DNA of 64,000 nucleotides from the NCBI GenBank assembly GCA_027886185.1, contig WOAB01000142.1, forward strand, positions 62,001-126,000, read 5' to 3'. Made by a program: the position numbers and the translations under genes. The notes beneath the pieces were generated by a model that was not told where the DNA came from, searched no databases, and saw nothing but the letters and a program-made list of their open reading frames with translations. The stretch is from Rheum nobile. Lineage: Eukaryota > Streptophyta > Magnoliopsida > Caryophyllales > Polygonaceae. Below, piece after piece: positions 41,960-51,709 of this stretch. Numbering within the stretch: the stretch's first letter is position 1; the number at the start of each line of letters is the position of its first letter.

Positions 41960-44900
41960 ATGTCGTCGTCAAGCGATCCTTTTTGGAGGGGGTTGTCGGA
42001 GTCGTCTTCGAGCGCGCCCACGTCTCTAGATGATGAGGATGATTTTCAGTCGCCGATTTCTCCTCAGTACTTCAAGGTACGTAATATTTTTAATTTTTAT
42101 TGTATAAAATGATTAGATATTAACTGTACTTAGTCTTTAAAATGTAGACTGTTTAGAAATAATGCATAATTTTTATATATTAATTTGTATAAATATAATT
42201 GTTAATTAGTTTCTAATGTACTAATTTTTGTATATAAATAGGGTGATTCTAGTGATGATGAATTTTTAGCAATTGACTTCTCATCCCATTTTACTACTAA
42301 TGAGATATTTCCGAGTATGGAGGGATTGAGGCAGTGAGTGCAAAAGGTCGATTTTAGTCTTTCTATGGTGATCACTACTAAATCATCAAAGTCTAAAAAG
42401 ATTGTTTTTCATTGTGAGAGATCCGGGTTACCTAGGTCCGGCAAGAAAAAGAAGTTAGTCGATGGTAAAAAGGTCAGTCCGATACGAGTGAATAAAGCTA
42501 GGTCAAAGAAGAAGGGTTGTCCCTTTTTGTTGCATGGTATTTTTAGGGAAGGAAATGCTATTAGAGATCCTGGGTGGACCATACCGGTTGTTAGAGGATG
42601 CCATAACCATATGCTTTCAACCACCTTGATTGGCCATGCATTTGCTTCCCGACTTACGATGGAGCAGCGTAGAAAAGTGATGATTGATACTGCAGCGGGT
42701 GCAAGACCCAAGGTTATTTCTACACAGATTAGGAATGAATATACGGGTTCAACGGTATCGAGGAGGCAAGTGTACACTGTTAGGGCTAAGGAGAGGTTGA
42801 AATACCTGGGCAATCTGAATGTGACACAATGGTCATTGGGGTTTTTGAAGGAAAAAGGCTATTTGTTGGACAGTGCTACTAAAACGAGGGAAGATGGAAA
42901 TGAGGTATTTGCGTGCTTGTTTATTTCTCATCCAGACGCTCGACATTTGTTGTGCATGTTCCCTAATGTCATCATCATGGATTCGACGTACAAAACCAAC
43001 AGGTAAACCTTACTCGTTTTAGTATTATGAGTAGATAATGATATTTTTGGCGGGTTTAAAGTATTTTTTGTGTTGCATTTATAGGTACGGTATGCCACTG
43101 TTCCAGATTGTTGGGTTTACTTGCACCAACTTCACATATTGCATTGCTCTTGTGTTCATGGAAAGGGAGACGGCAAGCCACTATTCATGGGCATTGACAC
43201 GATTGAAGTGGTTGTACGGGGGGGAAAGTCCCGTATGCATCATGTCTGATCGAGAGCTAGGACTGATCAAGGCTGCCAAAATGGTGTTTCCGAAGGTTCG
43301 GCATCATTTGTGTCAGGTCCATGTAGACCGTAATGTGAAGGCATATGCTAAGTTGATGAAGATTGACGAGAAGAAATTCTCGGGAAGTGTTCGTCGGGTG
43401 ATGAGGTCTCACACAAAGGAGGAGTATAGAGAGCGACTTGCTCACTTTAAGGAGATATGGAATGAAGGCCTTGTGAAATATGTCGAGGAAACTTGGTTTA
43501 AAGACCATAAGAAAAAGCTAGTTGTGGCATGGTGTGATGATGTTCTCCATTTTGCCACAAGAACATCAAACATGTAACTTTCATACAAACATTTGCAATC
43601 AAATTGGGTTTTAAAATTCATTTAGTAAATTGTAAACGATTATATTATTTTCAGGGTTGAGGGTCAACACTCTATGCTTAAGGACATGATTGAGACATCC
43701 GTTGGAGGGTTTGACACAATTGTGCAACACATCGACAACATGTTTGTTGATCAGCATCGGAAGATCCGATTTGAGATGACCAAGAATTTCACTGCCTTTC
43801 CCATGGAGATAGTAAATGGCCCTGGGTGGGTTAAGGTCTTCTTCAAGCGCATCCTTGAAAAGTGCTCTGAGAAATGCTTGAGAATGTTGTATGCCCAAGC
43901 TGTGTTAGCAAAGGAGGGGAAAATTGGGGACAAATGTGATGATTTTTGGTGGAAGTCCACACTAGGACTGCCTTGCCCACACACAATTAAGGTCTATGTG
44001 GAGACGGGTTACCCTTTAGTGCCTGAAGAAGTTGATATTTTCTGGAAGCAGATCAGATGGGAAGGGGTGGATGCTAAGGATCTTGATGTCGATGATGGTG
44101 TTGCAATCACATCGGATAATGTCACGGTGCAGGACTTCGTTGAAGAGTTCTTATGTGGGAAAGTTGATGGATTTCTGTTGAAGAAGATGGCGGATAAGTG
44201 GCGTGAGTCAACTGACCCTACATCGTGCCAGATTCAAGACCCGCCACGTGGTGAGACCAAGAAGGGGAGGCCTAGGTTGAATGCGAGAAAGACCGGCACC
44301 AAGAGGAATATGAGTTGGGACGAGCATCTGGATGCAAAAAGTAAGAAGATGAAGGAGAAGCAGAATATGAAGAATATGGATGAGGAGCTGGGAGTGGAAG
44401 AGGAGGATGCGCCTGCAGAGAAAGAGACGACCAATGTGAAATCGTCTGTGGGATCAAGAGCGTCTGTGGGATCGAAAGGATGTCCTTCTACCGGACGACC
44501 TCGCAGTGGAGTTTCAACAGCAAAGGGGAGTGCCACTAAACCTGGAAAGTCAAAATCTGCTTCAAATAAGTCCAAATCGGGTTCAAGCAAGTCGTTAAAG
44601 TATCTCGGCTTCAACTGGGGGCACGAGAATATTGATCATTTCATGCTCGCATACATTTCTAGGGTACAAAGTGTGAAAGGCGATGGTCATTGCGGGTTTC
44701 GTTCCCTTGCCGTTTTGCTAGGTCGCCGAGAAGAGGAGTACGTTGATGTCCGGTTAGAGTTTTCGAAGCATGTCCAGACACATCCAGCCAACTACGTAGC
44801 GATGCTTGGGGAGGAAGAGTTGACGGTGGAAGCATTTGTTAGGAGATTGAATTATATTGCGTCACCGTGCACAACGAACTTCTGGTGTATAATGCCTATT

Positions 44901-45184
44901 ACTGGTTTGGTGTTTGTCACGGAACACCAAGTGGCGGTTGTTGTCTTATCATGGTTTGGACCGCACACATGTCTTCCATTGTGGGCCCCCCCGGGTGTTG
45001 AGCCTCCGACAAAGGTTTATGCGATAGCACATGTAGGTAGGAGAGACCATTACGTACCGGTACATGGAGCGCTACTCTCTGGTATTTACTTATTCTTTCA
45101 TAAATTGTTATATAATTTTATCGTTTATGTTTACAGATTTGGCTTGTTAATGATCGTTGTCCAATTCCACCGCCTTCGAGGTAG
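41960..45184 (+). pseudogene. MULE transposase-OTU fusion (copy B, one early stop)
   Basis: Exons 41960-42076, 42242-43002, 43085-43573, 43655-45059, 45137-45184 (940 codons, all borders GT..AG). Order: FAR1-like DNA-binding region (about 75-190; CPFLL, GCHNHM), MULE DDE transposase with MDSTY (near 286) and MSDRE (near 346), SWIM-like GLPCPH, a KKGRPRLN AT-hook-like linker, and an OTU protease domain with DGHCGFR (near 798) and the likely catalytic His in DHYVP (near 919). The transposase cuts and joins element ends; the OTU part would remove ubiquitin or a similar modifier. Codon 71 is TGA where copy A has Trp (42335-42337). Exon 5 ends early at TAG-TAG where copy A has Gln-Trp. Initiation after codon 71 would leave the catalytic domains whole. 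Confidence 0.88.
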
Positions 45185-45515
45185 TAGCTCATTTACAAGG
45201 ATCCAAGTGTTGATGGATGGGATAGTCATGAGCGCTTTAAGGATATGTTCAAGAGTTATGTAGAGGAGTGAGCGGAACAAGGACGACCTAACATACTTAG
45301 CTAGGTTTTTTGGATTGTAATTGACTTTATATATGTTATTGTAATTCATTTTGTGGGAAAGTTTGATTGAGATTGACCGTATATTGTTTTTATAATCATT
45401 TGTTTTTATTTGAATTGGTGTTGATTCGGGAAAATGCAATACGAGACAATAATATTACTTGGAAATCATTAACATTAAAGCGTACACTAGTTGAACATGA
45501 ATCATAAAAAGCTAT
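45185..45515. other. Spacer between convergent MULE B genes
   Basis: 3' flanks of the transposase (+) and PB1-like gene (-). The first 110 bp still align with the exon-5 coding end of copy A. AT-rich, no other feature. Confidence 0.6.
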
Positions 45516-45962
45516 CTAATCTTCATCAGGATCGGTCTCCCCACCATCATCAGAGCTACCGTTGTCCACCTCAGATTCCGGATCTTCTAAAAGACCTGGT
45601 ATATGACGCTTCGGGTGTGCACACTCTGTGTAAATGGTGACTGGAACACCGGGTCTGTAAAGAGCTATAATTTTAGCCACGTGTTCCTCGTCTACCACCT
45701 CACGGAGTCGTGGAGGATCCACACCCGGTGGAAAGTAAAAAATCCGACCAGGGCGAACCCCGGTTGGATTGTAAAATAACGCCATGAACAAGTAACCCAA
45801 TGATAACCCCCCATCTCCAGGCGAGACATCCCTCATCCGCAAAGTGCGGACCTCGCCACCTTCGTATCCATGGAAAAACATGTCCATCCCACTTCGTTGG
45901 CGTATCATTCGATTGTAGGTGATTCGCCCATTTTCGTAAACTTTGAGAACCAAAGACGCCAT
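45516..45962 (-). CDS. PB1-like / MuDR N-terminal-like protein
   Basis: An open frame of 148 residues starting MASLVLKVYENGRI; the ATG at 45962 fits better than one seven codons upstream because it directly follows the TATA-leader region. A beta-rich N-terminal half (LKVYENGRITYN, FHGYEGGEV) is followed by FYFPPGVDPPRL and HVAKIIALYRPGVPVTIYTE. The layout resembles the PB1-like N-terminal domain of plant MuDR transposases, here as a separate gene. The C-terminal tail is Asp/Glu-rich. It may form a complex with the transposase or host proteins; function is inferred only. It is one of two cargo genes without a lesion. It shares a divergent promoter with the zf-GRF gene. Confidence 0.6.
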   Translation of the reverse strand: MASLVLKVYENGRITYNRMIRQRSGMDMFFHGYEGGEVRTLRMRDVSPGDGGLSLGYLFMALFYNPTGVRPGRIFYFPPGVDPPRLREVVDEEHVAKIIALYRPGVPVTIYTECAHPKRHIPGLLEDPESEVDNGSSDDGGETDPDED

Positions 45963-46423
45963 TACCCAAAAGAGAACACACACAAAATTTGTGAGAAGTT
46001 ATGGAGTGGGAATTGTGTGGATTGTATAGGTTTTCGTTTCATATTTATAAGGGTTTGGCAACCAAAATATGACAAAGGTGGGCGGCACCTATTGCAGCCC
46101 AGGAGGGTTTACTTGGGCGACACCTATTGCAGCCCAGGAGGGTTTACTTGGGCTGCAATAAGTGCCGCCCACGAGGGTACTTGTAAGATTTGTGGGATTT
46201 TTGTACCCTTTGGGTGGCACTACGTGTCGTCCACATTGCTTTTTCACTATATAAGAAGAATTGAGTTTGTTTGTTCACTACAACAAGTCCAACACAAGCG
46301 GCGCTTGAAGAAACATTTTTGGGTAAGCTTATTCTTCCAGTTTCTATCGATTTATTAACCCTAAGTTTTTATATTAATGGATTCATGATATTTGTAGGAA
46401 ACAAAGCACTACAACAAATAATA
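45963..46423. promoter_or_regulatory. Divergent promoter of the PB1-like and zf-GRF genes
   Basis: 461 bp between two start codons on opposite strands. A TTATAAATAT box (46041-46050, minus) lies about 80 bp before the PB1-like ATG; a CTATATAAG box (about 46248-46256, plus) precedes the zf-GRF leader. Between them are three GGGCGGCAC-type palindromes (46080-46102, 46115-46137, 46151-46173). The zf-GRF leader holds a 75-bp intron (46323-46397, GT..AG). Confidence 0.55.
46080..46173. repeat. Internal MULE palindromes between divergent TATA boxes
   Basis: GGGCGGCACCTATTGCAGCCC, then a near-identical 35-bp repeat of it, then the inverse unit GGGCTGCAATAAGTGCCGCCC. Confidence 0.8.
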
Positions 46424-46753
46424 ATGGCATCTTCATCCGAATCATCAACAAACCCAGATAGGCTATGCGAGTGTAATTTGAAAGCCATTGTCCGCACTTG
46501 TGATTTGCAGTGGAACTACGGAAGGAGGTATTTGGGATGCCCAAAACTGGGGTGTATTTTCAGGGAGTGGATTGATCATATGTACGAGGACAGGGCACAC
46601 GCGGTTATTCGACAACAATGGCAGGAAAAACAAGATCTTGTTAAGGAGAATCAAGATCTTGTAAAGAAAAATCAAGAACTCCTTAAAGATCTTGATAACA
46701 TTTGTAGGTATAACCTCAAACTATATAATGATGTACATCGTATACTGCATTGA
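46424..46753 (+). CDS. Zinc-finger GRF-type small protein
   Basis: 109 residues with an ATG directly after a 5'-UTR intron. Residues about 16-53 form a GRF-type zinc finger (C-x-C, then NYGRRYLGCP and GCIFREWID); this family binds single-stranded nucleic acid. The rest is a Lys/Gln/Asn-rich coiled coil (KENQDLVKKNQELLKDLDN). Such short zf-GRF plus coiled-coil proteins are common in plant genomes and in MULE cargo. No lesion is seen. A role in element DNA handling is plausible but inferred. It lies in the 3.1-kb block deleted from copy A. Confidence 0.75.
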   Translation: MASSSESSTNPDRLCECNLKAIVRTCDLQWNYGRRYLGCPKLGCIFREWIDHMYEDRAHAVIRQQWQEKQDLVKENQDLVKKNQELLKDLDNICRYNLKLYNDVHRILH

Positions 46754-47130
46754 TGTCGTATCTTTTGTGTAATAGTGTTTATGAACTATCAACCATTGTA
46801 GGGAGCAAACAAATCTAGCAAAGCAGAGATATCATATGAAGCGAACGTTTACCAGAGACTATCTTAATTTTCTTCAAACGCTAAAGCAATGTCATATATT
46901 TTGTCACAAACTTTCTAAGTTTATGAACAACTTGTATTCTTTCCTGTATTGTGTGCTAAATGTATCGTAATGAACAATTTGTCTTTATCTTCTAGGATGA
47001 TTATTTTGTATTGTTTTTTTATTAATATTAGATAAACAAATAAATACTAAGAATAAACAATAATATGATAGAATAATATATTATTTATACAGAACATTGA
47101 AACACAAATGTTATAACACTATGAACCGGA
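46754..47130. other. 3' flank of the zf-GRF gene
   Basis: AT-rich, non-coding; several ATAATA and AATAAA-like strings near 47020-47080 could serve as poly(A) signals. Nothing else seen. Confidence 0.5.
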
Positions 47131-47144
47131 TTTGACGAAAAAAA

Positions 47145-47250
47145 TATGGGCGGCAATAGGTGCAGCCCAGAGGGATGGGCTGCACCTATTGCCGCCTAGA
47201 CTCCGGTTTTTGGAAGGGTCTTCTGGGCTGCACCTCGTGCCGCCCAACAT
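47145..47250. repeat. Internal MULE palindromes before the foldback locus
   Basis: GGGCGGCAATAGGTGCAGCCC (47149-47169), GGGCTGCACCTATTGCCGCC (47178-47197) and GGGCTGCACCTCGTGCCGCCC (47225-47245). The first two are inverted copies of each other. Confidence 0.85.
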
Positions 47251-47253
47251 GCC

Positions 47254-47260
47254 TATAAAT
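47254..47260 (+). promoter_or_regulatory. TATA box upstream of tandem foldbacks
   Basis: TATAAAT directly after the palindromes and about 265 bp before the first foldback. This is the same palindrome-then-TATA arrangement as at the transposase and zf-GRF genes, suggesting an independent transcription unit. Confidence 0.5.
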
Positions 47261-47520
47261 ACCACATCCAACTTCAACTCTTCCACATCCAAGATTACAC
47301 CTATTACTCATGTATTTTTCGCCCAACATGCCTATTCAGATTCAAGAAATCAATATCGTGGGGTGGTATGGCTTCGTCGTCATGCATTTCCAACACATCA
47401 TTGCTGCGGGAAAGAGATAAGCTCCAGAAGCTGTGCGAGACGCTTTAGAGTTCAAATTGGAAGTTGAAGAGGAATATATATTATCGGGGATTCTGGGCAG
47501 CACAAAATTAGTTGTAAAGA

Positions 47521-47812
47521 AGGTTGTGATTGCCTTGTGGCCATTATCCCCTTGACTGAGTCAAGAGTTATAAAGAAGGATGAGCCTCCTATTACCAGGT
47601 CGAACATGCTGATCTGCTCCTTTTTCCGCGCAGTAGAACAGAAAAACATGGAATCTTCAAATTTCGAAATTTGTAGGATTTCAAGTTTTTCTGTGATGCA
47701 GCTCGAAGAAGGAGCATATTAGCATGATCGACCTGGTAATTGGGAGGCTCATCCTTCTTTACAACTATTGACTCGGTCAAGAGGATAATGGCCACAAGGC
47801 AATAACAAAACC
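47521..47812 (+). ncRNA. MicroRNA-like foldback 1
   Basis: A 292-nt inverted repeat centred at 47665/47666 with two near-complementary arms of about 140 nt. Matched ends are ATTGCCTTGTGGCC and GGCCACAAGGCAAT; the apex is CAAATTTCGAAATTTG. Mismatches are scattered single bases and 1-2-nt bulges, as in young plant MIRNA or siRNA hairpins. No reading frame spans it sensibly. Small RNA production is inferred from shape only. Confidence 0.65.
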
Positions 47813-47827
47813 TCAATGTCTGAAGAA

Positions 47828-48043
47828 CCTTAAAGAAGGGTGAGCCTACAATGACCAAGGAATGGTCCCCATCGAACTTTCTGATTTGCCCCTTCTCCTA
47901 GCTGCAGCACAGAAAAACATGGAATCTTCAAATTTCGGAATTTGTAGATTTTAAGTTTTTCTGTGATGCAGCGAGGAGAAGGGGCAAATTAGAATGTTCG
48001 ATGAGGCCATTCATTGGTCATTGTAGGCTCACCCTCCTTTAGG
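47828..48043 (+). ncRNA. MicroRNA-like foldback 2
   Basis: A 216-nt inverted repeat centred near 47936, arms AAGAAGGGTGAGCCTACAAT and its complement at about 48012-48037. It shares apex and inner stem (CAGAAAAACATGGAATCTTC) with foldback 1, but its middle stem has diverged (TTTGCCCCTTCTCC where foldback 1 has CTGCTCCTTTTTCC). So the two are tandem duplicates that kept base pairing while changing sequence. Confidence 0.65.
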
Positions 48044-48216
48044 ATTTTTAAATTTTTTTTAGAATGTGTATGTGTTTTTTAGAATGTTATTTTTTTGGAA
48101 TGTTGGATATTTTGTCTTTTAACTAATTGATCATCGATTTGTTCTAGAAATAACGGAACGAAAATCTAAAAAAACCAATACGAATGAACAAAGAAATCAA
48201 ACTAGATATAAATATT
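48044..48216. other. Spacer between foldbacks and PMD gene end
   Basis: AT-rich 3' flank of the PMD gene; a repeated TTTTTTAGAATGTTAT-like string at 48055-48095. Nothing else seen. Confidence 0.5.
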
Positions 48217-50224
48217 CTACAAACTCTCTGATTCACTATCCAAGGACACAGCTAAAGTCTCAGAATCAGTACCCAAGGACACACCCGAATCCACGCCCGG
48301 TGCCCACTCTGGAGGAACCATCGGCGTCGGTTGAGACGCTGCCTGCTGAGCTGATGCACGCTCTTCTGCCATCCTAGATGATTCGGCCATCTCTCTATCA
48401 AATATAGTCTCGCCTGCACTAGAGGATTGGAAAGGCATCTGTGAAGTCCGTACAAGCGGAGGAGTTACAAGGATGACGTCACTGGAAAGGAGGTCATATA
48501 TATGCTGAAAGTGTTCCAAACACCCTAAACCACCTGCCTCTATAAGCTTCTGAAGATGCGCCTTGCTCATCGCCACACGCTGCAAATGAAAACAAACATT
48601 TTAAATACATAGACTTTCCTAAAATAATTAATAAGAATAAAATGGGGCAAAAAACATACCCTTTGCAAGTTGATAGCCGGAGGTGGTCCTCTACAAATAC
48701 GAGGCTGTACTGGCGCACTAGGACTCACGTAAGGATGCGACACCTGTAAATACCAATCCAGGTACGCGTCATAGACATCCCAATCCATCGTGGCAGGAGG
48801 ACTCGTCAAGATGTGGGGGCAAAGACTATGCTCAAGCTGGTCCCACCTGTGCCAATGCGGGTCAAAGTGCAATTGGTATTGCCTCGTCCCCTTAAAATCA
48901 TGAGGACGCACTGCAGCCAGAGGCTCTATGATATCGATGGGCCTGCTCTGTCGATAACCGAACTGTCGGGTAAGCCTATCCGGCATGTACGCCTCCTCTA
49001 CACCGAGAAACCGAATAGTCCCTCGATACGTGGAGGCCCTGTGAGCACCTCGAATATCAAGACCCTCATACAGCATCCACCGTATCTGCAATTAACCCCA
49101 AAAGACAAAACATATATTAACTCATTAAGCCTATCTTTAAGTATATTAAAATGGAATAAGAATACGTACATCCTCTGGCCTATACTCGCCCAGTATCCGT
49201 CTATAGTGTAACTGGTTGCGACTTAAACGGACAGGGGTCCGGCCAATGCAGTATCGTGCAGCGCATCGAATGTCGTCGTCCGCACCTTCCTTGAGGTTAG
49301 GATTGCCCGGGAAGTTTACAAAGTACGTCCAAATCCAAACCTGCGTACGGAGGAATAAAGCCATTAGTTATAAACAATTAAACACAATATATTCATGATT
49401 TAAATTACAATCTAACTATAATCAAAGTCTACCTCTAACAGACGTGCGCAACCGGCGAACTGTGCAGCTCCGCATCGAGAAGCCTCTCCGAGGTTTCTAA
49501 AAAGGAGAGCCAGAACCCCGGTCCCCCAAGCAGTATGAACGACACACTTCCAGTCCACAAAAAGAGGTAGCAATGTAGTCTTCAGCTCATTTGTTGACTT
49601 GTCAACGAAGATACTAGCCGACATGGTGTGCCATAAGAAACCGGCTGCTATATCCTCTGGGTAGGCACCCTCCTCAATCATCCTCAACACATGCCTTGCT
49701 AACTGGAATTGCTTGACCCAACCCTTCCTAAGGTCACATACCATGTCAGCATCATCCTCATCTAAGCTGTACTCCGAATCTATCCCAAAGAGATACTCGA
49801 ATAAGGCCTCACACTCCGCCAGCTCGCTATCCTGACCGGTCCATGGTGATGTCACCTCAAATCCCTCAATCGGCAGCCCTAGAATCATCATAACGTCATG
49901 TAGCGTAGGACCTATCTCGCCCCAGGGAAAGTGAAAGGTGTTCGTCTCTGGATGCCATTGCTCAACGAACGCTGAAATGAGGGTGTGATCAGCCATGCCG
50001 AACTGAAAATCAAGTAAACTGATCAACCCCGTCTGCTGAGCAATCCAAAACCAGGAACCCTCCTCAGGGACCCCTCTGGGAATACGATCCCTCCAAAACG
50101 CAAACTGTGTAGGCCGTGTCTGAACCCTCAAAGTCCTAACAACGTCCTCTGGAGGGTCCAATGACGCCTTCCTCTATATCAACTCCGCAATGTGCGTATC
50201 AAAGTTCCTCAACACAGAAGGAAA

Positions 50225-50470
50225 CTGATGAGCTGGATCAGGCGGAGGCGGGGCCTGCTGAGGTGGGTCCTGCGGAGGTGGGGCCTGCTGAGGTGGATCA
50301 GTCGGAGGTGGGGCCTGTTGAGCTGGCTCAGGCGGAGGTGGGGCCTGCTGAGCTGGAAACTGCGAAGGTGGGTCTTGCTGATGTGGAGTATGCTGAGGTG
50401 GATCAGGCGGAGGTGGCTGCTGCTGAGGTGGCTCCTCCTGAGGTGGCTTTGACGGACGTGGTTGGTGCTG
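50225..50470. repeat. Pro/Gln-coding tandem repeats in PMD exon 2
   Basis: Imperfect 15-33-bp repeats of GGCGGAGGTGGGGCCTGCTG type encode the QQAPPPPDPPQ linker on the minus strand. Copy A (10205-10380) and the third copy (32755-32940) have different repeat numbers. Confidence 0.75.
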
Positions 50471-51214
50471 AGGTGAGTCCTCCTGAGGTGGCTGCTTCTC
50501 TGTTGGGTCGGTACTAAACTCCGGATCCTCAGGGATAGTAGAAGGGCCGATAGTAAAGTCCTCCATAACCACGTCCTCATCTGAACGGACGGGACCAACA
50601 TCGTCCTCACTAAGCACCTCCGTGTCCTGCGATACACCCACAACCCTCCTCTTGCGAGCAGATACAGTAGTAGGGCGATTGTCTCGATCCGACTGTTTGA
50701 TTTTACCCAATACATCCTATTTTGCCATAAGAAATATAACTATTTTCATTTTATCCAATACAACCTAGTTATATATACCTTAACAATTGTTAAAAAAAAA
50801 TGTTTTCTTATAAAATCAATATATTAATTTTTTTTATTTTTTATTACGATAATATATTTAATATTATTTAACAGTAAAATTTAGCCTATTACCTATATTG
50901 TCTTTTTTAATTATGATTAAATACAATAAACATTAAGTTTACAAATCTACAATTACAGTAACAATTTAATTAAATAAATTAGATTTAACAAATTAAAAAT
51001 TACAAACACCATACCTCTACGGTCGGTCTCCGTTCATATTTGCGCTTTTGACGAACGGGAATTTCCGCCAAATCATCCATCGCCTGCATAGCAACCGCTA
51101 CCGACACGTCGAAGGCATTGTCCGCCCTGATATCCACCTCCTCGGTCCTAGCCGGCAATCTCTCCTCCTCGCCCAAAACCACCGCGCCGGAAAGCTCCAT
51201 GCTTGCCGGCAAGC

Positions 51215-51375
51215 TGGGCGGCACCTCGTGCAGCCCAGAAATCCCCTTTTCCCCGGTCCTGGGCGGCACCTCGTGCAGCCCAGAAATCCCCTCTTCCCCG
51301 GTCCTGGGCGGCACCGAATGCAGCCCAGAAATCCCCTCCTCCCCGGTCCCTTGCGGCTCCTCGTGCAGCCCAGCT
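51215..51375. repeat. 45-bp in-frame palindrome repeats in PMD exon 1
   Basis: Four units with a 45-bp period. Each holds GGGCGGCACCTCGTGCAGCCC or a variant, the same palindrome that fills the MULE ends and internal promoters. The minus strand translates each unit into 15 residues, RTGEEGISGLHEVPP type. The copy nearest 51351 has lost part of the symmetry. Confidence 0.85.
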
Positions 51376-51709
51376 CCCTCCGCCTCGTCGCCGCCGCCGT
51401 CGACTCCTCCATCGCGACCGCCACCGCCAACGAAACAAAGATTCATCTCCGTCGTCGTCGATTCCGCCGTCGAGTCCAGTGGATCGCCGCCGCTGTCGCC
51501 GCCGAGATCTCCCACCGCCGCCATCTGGTTTTCCTCCATGTCAACCGCCGCCCATATATCTTCCATGGAAAATTCGCCGGAATCCGCCATCGATTTGGAA
51601 TCCGCCATCTGTGAGTGCTCGGAAAAGATTTCACGGAGAAGACGACATAGGCGGCCCTAAATACCACCGACTTGGAATTTTTTTGGGGTTAAATGTGGAC
51701 GGCAATATG

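Larger units (their letters stand above)
48217..51608 (-). pseudogene. PMD gene, five exons, one stop (copy B)
   Basis: Exons on the minus strand: 51608-51015, 50716-49433, 49340-49170, 49085-48660, 48579-48217. All introns are GT..AG and all are phase 0; total 946 codons. Exon 1 is Gly/Glu-rich with a 15-residue repeat holding GLHEVPP and ends in a basic RQKRKYERR patch that may be a nuclear signal. Exon 2 starts with an acidic then Pro/Gln-rich linker and enters the plant mobile domain (FHFPWGEIGPTLHDVMMILG, LVDWKCVVHTAWGTG-like), which continues through exons 3 and 4. Known PMD proteins act in the nucleus in silencing and meristem upkeep. Codon 379 is TAG (50174-50176), where the third copy has Trp. 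Upstream, TATTTAG near 51657 is conserved in both MULEs. Confidence 0.85.

Noticed and set aside
47537..47858. Small proteins encoded over the foldbacks
   Set aside because: Frames on both strands exist only because the region is an inverted repeat; they start and stop without regard to the duplicated unit.
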